From assembly GCA_946699065.1 (NCBI GenBank), contig CAMPDV010000222.1, positions 310,001 through 374,000 on the forward strand: 64,000 nt of DNA, given 5' to 3'. Each line of letters begins with the position of its first letter. Position 1 is the first letter of the stretch. A program made the translations under genes and the position numbers. Shown in pieces: positions 1 to 10,835 of the stretch. The notes under the pieces are model-generated. The model was not told where the DNA came from. It did not search any database and saw only the letters and a program-made list of their open reading frames with translations. Origin of the DNA: Loxodes magnus (taxonomy: Eukaryota; Ciliophora; Karyorelictea; Loxodida; Loxodidae).

Positions 1-243
1 ATGTTTCATAGGATGTTAATTAAAAGGAGATTAGAATTATTTGAATTGGAAAAAGATGATTTATTTGAAAATTCTGCAAGTAAGGGAGAAGAAGTTAAAG
101 ATCAAGAAAAAGATGAAGAGAATGAGGAATATAAAGAGGAGGAAGAAGAACATGAAGAGTAAAAGGAAGAATAGAAGGAATAAACTGATGAAGAAGATGA
201 TCAAGCTGAAGAAGAACATGAAGATAAAAGTGTGAAGAAATGA
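1..243 (+). CDS. C-terminal part of an acidic low-complexity protein (partial)
   Basis: The frame opens at an ATG on base 1, so the true start may lie upstream. It runs 80 codons to TGA at 241-243, with TAA/TAG read as Gln. After a basic start (MFHRMLIKRRLELFELEK) the protein is a run of Glu, Asp, Lys and Gln with repeats like EEEHEEQKEEQKEQ, probably disordered or helical. No domain is visible and the function is unknown. One base frame further on, codons to about 330 also look protein-like (EKLLNNIITSLIEGSN), so the gene could continue through a 1-nt homopolymer slip near 235. The TGA stop is therefore not certain. Confidence 0.5.
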
Positions 244-1042
244 AAAACTGCTAAATAACATTATAACATCTTTAATTGAAGGAAGCAATTCCAACAATGA
301 AAAGATGTCCCAAGACTATTTTAGTTAAATTTAAATTTTAAATTTAAACTTGCAGTCTAATGCTTATACTTTTTAACCCTATAAAAGTAGAAATTTTATT
401 GCATTATAAAATAGGACAAATCAAATGATACTTTTATTAGACTAGTAGATATGATTCTTGACTACTTTTTATCAAGTTACTCAAATATTTTTTATAAAGA
501 TAAGTTTCTCTTAAGACTTTTTATAGAAGTGAGAATTCTGATTAATTTAATCTTTACTATAAATCTAAGATCATTTATAAAAATTAATGGAATATAAAAG
601 TTACTAGATATAAAACTTAAAGGATAATTAGGAATAAGTAAAGGTAATGCTGAAAAGTAAATATATCAAAGCTTTCAAATAAATAAGGAAAAATTTGATG
701 CAATCTCCTCATTTTTGATTTAAAATCATTAAATCTCAAGCATTTATCTTACTTATATGGTTAGTGTAATTAAGTGAGTTTACTACTTCAAAAAATACTT
801 TGATTGATTAAAAATTTAGAAATTTAATCTATTAGAGTGCTTGACTAATTGCGAATTTGAAAGGGAGGATTAATATAAAATTTTGATTAAGGAATATTTA
901 AATGACTTATGTGTTCTACTATACTAGAAGAATAATCTTATTTATTTAAAGATTTTAATTAAATCATCTTATTTTATTTTTAACTTAGTTAAAATAAGAA
1001 AATTTAAGTGATTTTCTTTCTATTTTTATGTATTCATTTTAT
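244..1042. other. A+T-rich stretch without a recognised gene
   Basis: Apart from a possible continuation of the upstream acidic gene (to about 330), no convincing coding segment, tRNA or repeat was recognised here. Confidence 0.4.
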
Positions 1043-1048
1043 AAAAAA
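1043..1048 (-). terminator. Pol III T-run after tRNA-Pro
   Basis: Six T residues on the minus strand directly follow the tRNA 3' end, the usual RNA polymerase III termination signal. Confidence 0.8.
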
Positions 1049-1120
1049 GGGCTGCTACGGGAATTGAACCCGTGACCTCTCGCACCCAAAGCGAGAATCA
1101 TACCACTAGACCAAGCAGCC
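1049..1120 (-). tRNA. tRNA-Pro (anticodon UGG)
   Basis: The minus strand folds as a full cloverleaf. The acceptor GGCTGCT pairs with AGCAGCC, the anticodon stem CTCGC/GCGAG holds loop TTTGGGT with anticodon TGG, and the T arm carries GGTTCAATTCC. A box-A-like TGGTCTAGTGGTA and the box B GGTTCAATTCC are intact, there is no intron, CCA is not encoded, and a T6 terminator follows. It is G+C-rich against very A+T-rich flanks. It should decode CCN proline codons, mainly CCA. Confidence 0.97.
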
Positions 1121-1900
1121 TATTTAGACTTATAATCAAATATCTATTAAATATTCTTCTATTAACTCTCTATAAATGCTAAACATCCTTATTAATAAAC
1201 CTTCCTTCTCCCTAATTTCTTATGTCCGCATTTTTTTAATTATCTCTCATCCTCCTGAGAACATAAATACAAAATTTGTTCTTACCGTCCTGTTAACTTT
1301 CTAAAAGTAAATCTTAGATCATAATAGTAATGAATTATAAGGAAATATCTAGCTTTATTCAAATATAAAGTCTAATTATAGTACTTTTAAAATGACTATA
1401 CTATATACCAAAATTTAAACATTAGCCTGTATTTAATATACTTTCATAACTAAACCTGGACTTAAAAATCCATTACATCCAAAAACTGATACTGATCCAT
1501 TAATCAGCTTCACGCTCCGCTATAGAGAACCTTCGAATAAGTTATTCATAACCTAAAAAGGGATACAGCTTTGAAAATAAAAAATTAATTTTAACTGAAA
1601 TTATCTAAAGGATATTATTACTACAAAATATGGTTAACGATGCAATTATTACTTCTTATATCTTTTAATATACTTTAGTTAAAATTAAAAATTCATTCTA
1701 GTCAAACATTTATAATAAAAAAATTAAAAAAATGAATCTTCTAATTTTAATTTTATTTGGATATGAAAATTTATTTAAATAGTTAAGAAATTAATCTTCA
1801 TTCATAAGATAATTATTTGTATGTATTTAAATGAAGCTTCCATCTTAGAGAAGGTAAATATTGTGTTATAAGTTCGAAAATTAACTCTTTATATTCTAAA
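1121..1900. other. A+T-rich intergenic stretch
   Basis: No gene recognised. A short G+C-richer patch near 1450-1570 looks protein-like on the minus strand but is too short to name. Confidence 0.35.
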
Positions 1901-3205
1901 CTGCTAATAAATCTTAATCCTAAGGAATTTTTTTGTTAGAAAAGGATAACTCTCATTTATAACTTCTAATCAATAAATGATTTTCTAAGAGCTTCAAAAA
2001 GTGTAAAATTATATGGTAAATTTTAGTACTTAATACAAGAGCTTTAAAGAAAAATCAAGTTATAAAAAATGGAGTTTAATATCGGACAGTATCTTAGCTA
2101 GGCCGAAATTAAGAAGGCTAGAAGTAAAGCCAATTTAATTTAAAAGTTAAAAAAAGTAGGTCTTAGAATAATCAAGCCCTTCATCTCCTTCCTAGGAAAA
2201 GCGCATGGTTGACCCAGAAACTTCTTGAATAGAAAAAAGAATAAGTTGAAAAATTAAATAAAGATATAGTCAAACAAGAAGAAACTATTTGAAATCTGAC
2301 AAATTAAATTCGAGAAATTCTTACTAGCTACGAATAACTCAACCTTGAAATATATTAACTCAAGACAATATTAATAAATAATAAATAAATCACAAGATAA
2401 TAAATTTGGTCCTAATCTTAACTGCCTCCATCATCAGTTGTATCAATGTAGATTGAAGCTCCTCAAAATAAATTAATAATCTCTCAATCCTAAGAAAAAA
2501 TAACAGAATAAGAAAATAGTAAAGAAACAACCTAAACGAACACAAGAATTAAAAATATTGAAAAAATTTTGTATAAGAACTCAAAATAAAATAGAAAGAA
2601 AAAAATGCTGATACTGTAGGACATAATGACATATTCTAAGGATATGTCAAAATTTTTAAACCAAATAAAAAATTGAAGAATAAAAAACATTAAGAATTTT
2701 ATCAAGACTTTATGTAACAAAGGAAGGGATTTATTAAAGAAAAATTATTAGAATTTTAGCACGGAATCTGTTCATGAGAGTTTTCTTCTCAATAAAAAAG
2801 ACCTGGAACTGAACCACGCAAAAAATTAGTGGGAGCTGCGACCTGTTTTCAAGTCCTGTGATCAGCAAACAATTTTATTAACATTAAGAATATTATTATT
2901 AAGAAAAATAAATTATTTTATTTTTTGATCCTGCGTACTAAAAGAAAATCTACAATCAAAAAATTACAAAATTGAACAGAAAGAAACAAAATTCAATAAA
3001 TTAATCGAGTTGACTGAAAGCTTATTTCTTAAAAGTGATCAATGAGCAAGCCCTTTGATTAGGAACTGAATGGTAAGCTAACAAAATTCCTGTTGAAGGG
3101 AAGAAATAATGGAAGGATTGCAAGAAACATGGATATATTTTAAGATAATGTGTAAGACTCGAACGAAAAAAAGAATTAAAAAGTTTTAAGATTCGCAAAT
3201 CGGTA
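1900..3205 (+). pseudogene. Gag-like zinc-knuckle cassette 'b', split by cassette 'a'
   Basis: Two pieces, about 1900-2063 and 2917-3205, belong to one Gag-like ORF. The same sequence runs unbroken on the minus strand at 18.6-19.14 kb. The second piece encodes a coiled-coil stretch (KETKFNKLIELTESLFLK), like NQFAESLFLK in the 33.5 kb copy. It ends in a damaged zinc knuckle (DCKKHGYILRQC) that has lost its first Cys. Another cassette was inserted at 2064-2900 and divides it. Several frame slips make it a dead copy. Confidence 0.6.
2064..2900 (+). mobile_element. Gag-like zinc-knuckle cassette 'a', nested
   Basis: The ORF starts at ATG 2069 (MEFNIGQYLSQAEIKKARSK). A central coiled coil is read in another frame, then the original frame returns for a CCHC knuckle at about 2606-2650, KCWYCRTQWHILRIC. 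Its Trp codon is TGA where sister copies have TGG. The tail KTLRILSRLYVTKEGIYQRK matches KTLNKLSRLYVTQEG of the 33.5 kb copy. The 3' end has an ATTATTATT tail. Imperfect 16-17 bp direct repeats flank it (2047-2063 and 2901-2916, AAGAAAAAT core), read as a target-site duplication. Two compensating frame slips make it probably inactive. Confidence 0.7.
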
Positions 3206-3375
3206 AGTATCTTGCTGGATCTTCATAACAATTGACAAAATACTCTTTATTTTTTCTCTAATTCCTTATTAGTTTTAGAAATCCCTATTTTCTAAGTATA
3301 ACTTATACAATTCCTTTTAGTAAATAAGCATTAAGGTTTTTTATATATTTTCTTTATTAGAGGTAGAAGTAAAAT
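3190..3375 (-). pseudogene. Gag-like fragment downstream of E1 copy 1
   Basis: On the minus strand this stretch encodes YLLKGIVQVILRKQ and related sequence. It aligns with the start of the Gag-like copy at 13.48 kb (LLKGIVEVILRKQESLKL) and includes the shared ATGAAGATCC-GCAAGATA block. It lies just past the end of the E1 reading frame, in the same frame and orientation. It could be a 5' piece of another cassette or the tail of E1 itself. Confidence 0.45.
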
Positions 3376-3407
3376 TTCCATATTTGCATTTATAACTTAA
3401 AATAATA

Positions 3408-4841
3408 TATTAATGTTGTGTCACCTTTAATTGGTTTGCCACGATATAAAATTTTCATGTAAATGTATGCATTCACTTCAAACTTGTTTGGGTCTTCTCT
3501 GTTGTAAGTCTTGATAATTTTAAAATGACCTTTCTTTATTTTTTCCTATATGCAAAATCTCAATCATTTTCTATTTATCTCATATACTGCTTATTATATA
3601 TAAAAACTTCTTTATTTACTTTTAATATGTTTTATGTAAAAAAAACATTCTTGATTGATTCCAAATAAATTTTTCATTAATTTTCTATTTTTCTCTTAAA
3701 TTGATAGGAACTTCTTATTTTATGTCTTGTTTGCCATATCAGCACTCTTCGGTAGATTATTTCTTTCGTTAAGAGTTATTATTTTAATTGGATCATTAAT
3801 TATTATGGGTTGTTCTATCTTACAGCTTCTATTATTTTACGATCAATTCATTCTATGCAATTCTTCCTTAAATTTGCTGCAAATAATTAGAGTTAATTCC
3901 TATTGTCAAGTTAAGTTTTCCGATTTTGAAATCTTCATAGAGTTTATTTTATTATTTCGTTAATAATTATCCCTAATAGCCTTCGTTAATCTGAATTCTC
4001 CATTTAAATGAGATAAATATCGTTAGCTACATCCTATTAAGATATATTGGGTTTTGTTGGAGAGATTTGTTATTTCTTAGGTTTAATTTTATTTTTATAT
4101 AATAACAATATAGATATTTTAGTCTCTTTTATTTAATAATTCTTAACTCTATTTGTTTCAATGTTAAAATAAGATTTTTAATTTTTCTTTTGTATTTCAA
4201 AATTATTGTAATAGTTCATGCTAGCTGCATAATTAAATAGTTTGCGACTCCAGTTATTGTCGATCTCTGGAACTTTCTAATCTTGTTCTAAGTTCATTCT
4301 TGTCTCCCTTTTAAATATTAATATTTCCTTGTATTATTTACCTTTTTTATTATATAATTTTGTCATCCGATCTCATAATCTTTTTCTTAAATCGATTTCC
4401 ACGTCTTTTACTACAAATATTAATAAGTTATTTGTAGTTTTACTTAAGTAGCATTAATTACACAACTTGATAAATATAGCCTCTTACACTTTTACTTCAA
4501 TCTCCATTAGCATTGTTCCAGTCATAATTTGCTTTATTCTTTATTACTTAAGAATCTGAAACTCTCCTTCCTATTTGTTCATAAGCTTGTCCAACTATGT
4601 TGAGATCGACTTCATCTTTTTGAATATTGAAGAGTACATCCATCCAATTTTAATAGCTTTTAATTCTGTATACATCATATATCTTTCTCTTCAAATTTAT
4701 AATTTAAAGAATAGTGCAAGTTGAGAAATACTGATTTACTCAGAAATCGAAGGACAAACTTTTTGATTCTCCATTATTTCCTGTCGTATAATCGACCCCA
4801 TTCTGGTTTTTATATTTTTTGATATTTTTTATTAATTTCAT
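3408..4841 (-). CDS. E1 element protein, copy 1 (intact, about 478 codons)
   Basis: The minus-strand frame starts MKLIKNIKKYKNQNGVDY and stays open to FEVNAYIYMKILYRGKPIKG-DTTLI at 3408. TAA/TAG are read as Gln and TGA as Trp. The inverted copy at 11.9 kb keeps the same frame with no indel over 1,047 bases (4841-3794 against 11921-12968). The 17.9 kb copy keeps the same C-terminus. The middle is Gln/Asn-rich and basic, with NYDWNNANGDWSKSVRGYIY and KLTWQQELxLIICSKFKEEL. I recognise no known domain. The conserved frame implies selection or recent duplication, and its context says mobile-element protein. The exact stop is uncertain; DTTLI matches a motif shared by other element ends. Confidence 0.65.
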
Positions 4842-5925
4842 TATTTATCCTCTTATTGCTAGTCAACAATATTTTTCTTGCTTAACTCCTTTTACGAAGT
4901 TTACGAACGTTTTAGAAGAAAGTTGATTTAATTAAAATTAAATAAAGACTAGATAATTGACGTTTGTGACTTTCTTTCCAACTTTAAGTAGAAGGTAAAA
5001 AGTATCCTTCCTGCAACTGTGCTTTTTATAAACTGCAAAGTAAAAGTAAATCTAAAATAACGATTTGCTCCTAAAAATGAAATTAACCAACAGCGGTAAA
5101 TTAAACGACGCTAAGTAATTATAAATTTTGATTAGAATAATAAAGCTGAAATTAAAATAATTAAATAGAGCCTAGAATCTTTATTTACACATGATTGCCT
5201 AAAACTAGAAATAAAGATAAAGTATTTAAATCTAATTACTAGAATCTAATAATATACTAGTTAATAAGTTTAACTGTAATTAAAATGCTAAATTTATAAA
5301 CATTGATTAATTAAATTTTAACATTTATAAATTATTAAAATAATAAATAAAATAACAAGTTTGTCTATTATAAAGTTATTTACATAGAATAAAATTTTAA
5401 CTATCAAATAAAAGAAGAATCTAAACTTAAGATTATTTATTTCTTATTTTATTGTAAGACCAAGTTAAGATAAGTATCTTTAATAGATATTTTCAATGTA
5501 AACATTTCATGAAATTTAATATAAACAAGTATAAAAATTAATATTTAAGTAACATAAAAAAGAGATAAAATAAAAAGTTAGGAAAAAGACAAATTTTTAT
5601 GTATCTTAGTTAACAAAGTAGCATCTATTTATTAGTATTTAAAATAAAGGTATTTAAATTTACCTAAAATTAGAGAGTTTTATTTATAATTAAAAAATAA
5701 GTGTATAATTATGTTGTCATTAAGCAATATAAATTAACTATAGCTTCCTTAATATATTTTTGTAGATTTTTATATTTTAATAAATTAAATTATTTCATAT
5801 TAAAGAGTTAGTTTAATTTAGATGCTAGATTTGGTAGTATTATATAATTTTAAGTTATAAATAAATAATAACTTTTTAATATTTTTATAAATAGATATTT
5901 CTAAAAAATGTCAAAATTACTATTT
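4842..5925 (-). repeat. E1 element leader, copy 1 (inverted-repeat arm)
   Basis: About 1.08 kb upstream of the E1 start, present almost identically inverted at 10836-11920 and as a diverged fragment at 28.55-29.01 kb. Very A+T-rich with no clear ORF. It is probably the 5' untranslated region or promoter part of E1. Similarity between the arms stops near 5925/10836. Confidence 0.7.
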
Positions 5926-6350
5926 TTAGTGATACAAAAAAAATTAATATATTTAATTAATTAAAAGAAAACAATATCTAAGTTGATGGATTTTGAAATT
6001 TAACTTTATAAGATAATATTGTTTATTACTTATTTATAAGAATCTATTTATATCATATTTTAATAGTTTAAACTTTTGGCAATATTTCGAGTTTAAAAAT
6101 TTACAAGAATAATCTTTAATTGATTACTTTTATTTTTATTTTATATTAAAGAACTGGAAAACTCTGATTAATCATTTTAAACTATTTATATTTTTAAATT
6201 CTGTTTTTCTTATTAATTATGATATAAGGGATTATAAACAATACATTTATAAATGTATTTTAATTCTATTTATATTTGAAAATACAAATTTTTGAAATTT
6301 ATATTTGAATACTTTTTTAATCCTTATTTAAATAATCTGAATATAAAAAA
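5926..6350. other. A+T-rich spacer between E1 copy 1 and E2
   Basis: No gene, RNA or repeat recognised. Confidence 0.4.
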
Positions 6351-7589
6351 ATGGAAAATATTAATGGTGGAATCTGTTGGGAAAAGAGGATCGCAGGAAG
6401 GTTAAAACTCATAGAAAAGATGTCAGGCTGTAAAATCTTTTTAGAAACTGAAAAGAGAAAAAACACTAGATGGGACATATTTAAACTCCGCTAAAGAAAT
6501 TTAAAATAAAATAATAAGATTAATAACTCGGAATAAACTGCTTTAGAGCCAGAATAGATTGGATCGACTTGGATGAGAAAAATATAAAAACATGGATTCA
6601 ATTCAGATGTTAAACCTAACATAAGCACTGATAATAAGAGTCCGAACATAGGAAGAAGACCAAATGACGTAAAAAGAAGAAATCTACACTCATTCTAATA
6701 ATGAAGAACTTCACCCGGGCGGAAAATTTAGAAACATAACAGGATAAAAAATGATAGGAGAAAGAATTCAGAAGGTGAAAAATGACATTTGAATTTTTAA
6801 GAACAATATAAAAAAGTAGGTGAGGTAAGATCAAATTAATACAGATATTGAAAAAACCGGAATAATTACGACAAAAATCTTAATAGAGTGGTAGAAATCC
6901 AAAGGAAATAGAGAAAAAAACAAAAATAGAAAAAAGAACGAAAAACAAAAAACAAAAGCAACCAGAAAATTATACTTCATCTTCAAAAATCAATTGCATC
7001 TTTGACGTAAATACAAGCAGTAATAGAAAAAAGAAGAGTAATCTGTAATTCGATCTGATACAAGGTAACAATTTTCTTTCCCTTGAACGAGGACAATATC
7101 TGAAGAATGAAAGAGTACTACTGGACGGAGTACAATAAATTTTTAGAAAAGGGAGAACCTTACTGACTTTAAAAATTTTCAAACTTTCAGCTGAAAAGTA
7201 AACCCTATTTGAATTAATACATTAATATAAATAATCTATGCTTTACGAGCAATATAAAGCATATCAGTTAAAATTAAATAAATAATTAAAAGAATAACAG
7301 AGTTATATTTTGAACTATCTGATTATACTCCAATCTTTAGTGAGGTCCCTGGTTGATTCAAAGTTTTGAAGGGTAAGCATCTGTAAATTATCCGGTTTCG
7401 GTAAGAACTTGAAATTTATGATTAAGGAGCACACATTCAATGCATATGATGTTCCTTGCTTAATGAAACTTAGTCAGCAGAAAACTCCCGTTTATATCCG
7501 TCAAGAGAAAGTTTAGAGAATGCAAAAAGGTGAGAAGTAATATATTCTAAAACTCTAAAAGTTAATAATTAATAAATTAATTATAATTA
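6351..7589 (+). CDS. E2 element ORF, copy 1
   Basis: A start at MENINGGICWEKRIAGRLKL is preceded by an A-run. The frame is open for about 290 codons, basic and Asn/Lys-rich (VGEVRSNQYRYWKNRNNYDK; a highly basic KKQKQKKERKTKNKSNQK stretch). A shifted frame then carries a C-terminal segment shared with 45.0 kb and 26.9 kb (GFGKNLKF against GFGRGLKS). An inverted copy lies at 26.85-28.09 kb. Several TGA codons fall where Trp fits. No known domain is recognised; its repeated occurrence and neighbours argue for a mobile-element protein. It is frame-shifted, so probably inactive. Confidence 0.5.
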
Positions 7590-7605
7590 AATAATTATAA
7601 ATTTT
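7590..7605 (+). repeat. Target-site duplication, left, cassette 'c'
   Basis: AATAATTATAAATTTT is repeated exactly at 8539-8554. It occurs once at 26817-26832 (minus strand) in the E2 copy that lacks the insertion. Confidence 0.85.
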
Positions 7606-8538
7606 GAAAAAAAATGGTAGAAGGTTTCAAAAAGGGCTTCTATACCACCTCTTCTTTAGCCAAAAAAGAAGAGAGCAAGTAGGAAACCATTTCTTAGCAG
7701 TCTTCTTTTTCATAACCCTAACTTTTTCTTATTTAATAACCTGAGAATTAACAAGAGTAACGTAAGCAAGACCTAAAGACAATCTATATGGAAACTCCAA
7801 CCTCAAATGAGAAACCAAGGAAGTAGATGAAGTCTGCTTTACATCAGGAGGTATCGGAGTTCAACCCTTCTGGCCAGATGAGCATGGAATAGCTCATAAA
7901 AGTGGTACTAAATCTCCTCTTAAAGGTTAAAAAGCTTCGTAAGGAGAATACGAAGTTGATAGAGCAGATCTCTCATGGAATTAAGATACACTTGATCTTA
8001 GAATGGCCAATTAGGAAAGGGAGATTGATGCTTTATGAAAGTACCAGCAAGAATAAAATAGTTAGACAAAATCTTAGATACAATAAATTCAGAGCTAAAA
8101 TACACAATTGGAATTTAAAATTTCAAGTCAACAACAAGTGGAACAAATTAAAAAGGAACCTAACTAAAACTGCAAAATGGAGATTGAGGAAATAGGAGGA
8201 AGCAAGTCAAACGGAAGAATAGCAAGGAAGATTAGAATTTTAAAGAAATGCTACTTTTGTTGCTAACAAGGTCACTTATACAAGTAGTACAAGAAATTTT
8301 ATCAATTCAAGAAAAAATACTGACTCAAGGAAAAAAAGGAAAGAGAAATGCTGTTTTGCAATTGGGAAGGAGGAATCTATAAGAGAAAATTGAATCAAGA
8401 TACACTGAGACTGATTTTAGCAATACCTATTGGAAGAAGACGACAAGGATTAAACCAAATGGAGGAGAGATAAAACTTATAAACTTATTTCAAGCGGCAG
8501 ATGTGAAATTTACTGCTAAACAATATTAAATAAATTAA
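7606..8538 (+). mobile_element. Gag-like zinc-knuckle cassette 'c' inserted in E2
   Basis: A 933 bp insertion begins GAAAAAAAATGG and ends TTAAATAAATTAAA. Its ORF starts at 7614 (MVEGFKKGFYTTSSLAKKEE), nearly the same N-terminus as the 53.28 kb copy. After a coiled-coil region with a frame slip near 7975 it has a knuckle CYFCCQQGHLYKQ in which the last Cys is Tyr, then GGIYKRKL, the family's conserved motif. It is bounded by a 16-bp exact target-site duplication. E2 copy 2 at 26.8 kb shows the unoccupied site, so the ends are well defined. The copy is damaged. Confidence 0.85.
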
Positions 8539-8554
8539 AATAATTATAAATTTT
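8539..8554 (+). repeat. Target-site duplication, right, cassette 'c'
   Basis: Exact copy of 7590-7605. Confidence 0.85.
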
Positions 8555-9365
8555 TATTAACTTAAAAATAAAAAAAATTATTTAATAAGAGTGATATTTT
8601 TATTATCTACCTTTAACTTTTAAAAACAATCAAAATTTAAATTTAATTAGGATAAAATTTTTTATTTATTTCTGTAACTTTATAATTTATTTATATTACT
8701 TTTTATACCTAAAGAAAATAACACTTTTTTAATTTTATTTACAAAATAATTATTAAGTTTCTAAAGTAATAAACTATCTTTAATTTAATGCTATAATTTC
8801 TTATTTCCTTTATTAATTATTACTATTAAAAATTTTGACAAGAATTAAATATTTCAAAATGTAATGCTGTATCTTTAGTAAAGCAAAACATCTTTGAAGA
8901 AAATGCAGACAAAATAAGATAATCCGCAAGAAAATTTGAAAATGCCTTACTACTTTTTAGCCAACATGTGATGAAAAATATGGAAGAAAAATTTCAATCT
9001 GGAGAAGTAGCTTAATTCTAGACGTGAACTGTTTGCTATTCTGAGGGAGAGAATTTTTAAAAGAAACAATTTTTTCCTATAATATCTTTCAATTGATTTG
9101 ATTTATCCTAAAATAAATTAATATTCTTTAATAAAATAATTTTCAACATTTATTACTATTTTTTATGAATTTATAAGTAACGCTACCACTAATAAATTAC
9201 ATCTTGTTTGCTCATGTTGGAAAAATGGGTGGGGTCATCTTATGCTGGAATAAAGGCTTAGAGGAGACATTTTTTAAAATTCTTATTCGCTAACTTCATC
9301 TAAATTCCGTTGCAAAAGTATTTACTTGAGTAAATGGACAGCTACTAAGTAAAAGGCTTCTAATT
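8555..9365 (+). repeat. E2 element, 3' part of copy 1
   Basis: Matches the inverted sequence 25965-26816. It continues the element after the cassette insertion. The first half is A+T-rich. The end (about 9190-9365) is G+C-richer and reads as protein-like (TWSKMGG..., TQVNG) without a recognisable domain. Confidence 0.65.
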
Positions 9366-9690
9366 ATAGAAAAAAAAATTGAAAGCTATCAATCGAAAAA
9401 AAGAAAAGAATAGCTTCATAAGAAATTGGGAAATCTAAATATTCATTATCACTATTGTTTTCCTCTGCTTTGGCTGATTCGCAGGACTTGAAACGGAATG
9501 ACCTTCTGACGAATTTTTCTGGGATCTATTTAATTTTATATTTAAACACATTTTGGTAGTCCTAAAATAAAGCAATCTGTCACGATTTCATTTCTTAAGG
9601 TATATCTCTTTTATAGTATTGAAAAGAAAAAACCTTGGCTAGCCTCATAATGATAGAGTCACATTAACGAATAATAATTATTATATTATT
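9366..9690. other. Unresolved stretch between E2 and cassette 'd'
   Basis: No confident gene. TTCCTCTGCTTTGG near 9460 also occurs twice in the tandem unit at 47.9-48.1 kb, so this may be an old fragment of that element. Confidence 0.35.
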
Positions 9691-9703
9691 AAATTATTAT
9701 ATA

Positions 9704-10536
9704 TAAAGAAAAAAAATGGAGCAGTCTGTTCGCTTTTCAAGAAGTTAGTTAAAAAATGCTAAGAAGAAAGCGATGAAGGAACTCATGAAAAAGCAACAAT
9801 AAGATTAAAAATCAAGTTCTTCATCTGAAGGAAAAATAATGGTTGGATTAGTAGAGATGAACGAATCCAAAACCGAAAGAAATCCAAATATTCAAATTTA
9901 ACTTGAATCTATGAAAGCTCTCATTTCAAGGTATGAAGAAATAATCTTTAATCAAGGGGAAAAATTAGAGAACTCATGAATAATATAGATGATCAAAATA
10001 ATGAATTAACGATACTTAGACGACAACTAATCAAGAATAACCTAATCACTGAATAATAACTCTATGAATAATCTCAATCGAACTTCAAGCAAGAATAAAA
10101 TATGATAATAGAAAACATATCTCCTTAAAAGTAAGATTAAGAAAAACAATATGAAATTATCTACTTAACTTTGTTGAAGAGAATTGATAAACTAGAAAAA
10201 AAAGTTTTTCTTAAATAATCTTAGAAATAGTATAAACCTTGCTGGTACTGCAACTCTAAATTTCACTTACTACGACAATGCCTAGAATGAAAATAACTTA
10301 AACTAAAAGAAGAATAAAGAACATGAAGGGCCCTTAATCAACTATTTATAACATAGACTGGAGTATATAGGTAAAAATTGTTCATTAGAAAAGATGGAAA
10401 TTCTCTGTGGCAACCATCCACATACACAAAAAGTTGTGGTATACATCCACGCATAAAAAAATGTCAGCATGTACCTGGTTGAAAGCCCAGGGAAAGCAAA
10501 ACATTTAAAATTCTTAGTTTACATTATTATATTTAT
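9704..10536 (+). mobile_element. Gag-like zinc-knuckle cassette 'd'
   Basis: The ORF starts at ATG 9716 (MEQSVRFSRSQLKNAKKKAM). It includes a Ser-rich linker SSSSSEGKIMVG, a coiled coil (ELMNNIDDQNNELTILRRQL) and a knuckle CWYCNSKFHLLRQC at about 10240-10281, then RTWRALNQLFITQTGVYRQK. It aligns along its length with the 44.17 kb copy. That comparison shows a 1-base deletion near 9970 (an Arg codon reduced to GA) which breaks the frame. Trp is TGA at RTW here and TGG in the sister copy. It is flanked by a 13-bp duplication, AAATTATTATATA, at 9691-9703 and 10537-10549. Confidence 0.85.
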
Positions 10537-10549
10537 AAATTATTATATA

Positions 10550-10835
10550 AATTAAATAAATTAAAATAATTTAAGTAATTAAGAAAAATATTTTGGGAAG
10601 ATTAAACCATTAAAAAAAATTATTAAGATAGGAAATATTCGATATGAGGAATGATATTTACAATATGTAAGCAGATTAGAATATAATAAAAATACTAAAA
10701 AAGAATAAATAAAAAGACTATTGGGAAAAATATTTAGAATCATTTGATTATAGCTCTTAATGTTGATATTTCCTGAAAAATCCAAAATCTAGAAGCAACA
10801 ATTTAAGAAAATAACACGTTTGTTGGTGATTGAAT
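10550..10835. other. A+T-rich spacer
   Basis: Lies between cassette 'd' and E1 copy 2. No gene recognised. Confidence 0.4.

Noticed and set aside
41-297. Small ORFs on both strands read with the standard code at the window start
   Set aside because: They overlap the acidic Glu/Lys-rich frame; simple-sequence shadows, not separate genes.
3727-3963. Plus-strand 78-codon ORF, repeated at 18211
   Set aside because: Antisense shadow of the conserved E1 reading frame; its conservation comes from the element copies.
6970-7182. 70-codon ORF, repeated inverted at 27239
   Set aside because: Antisense shadow of the E2 coding strand.
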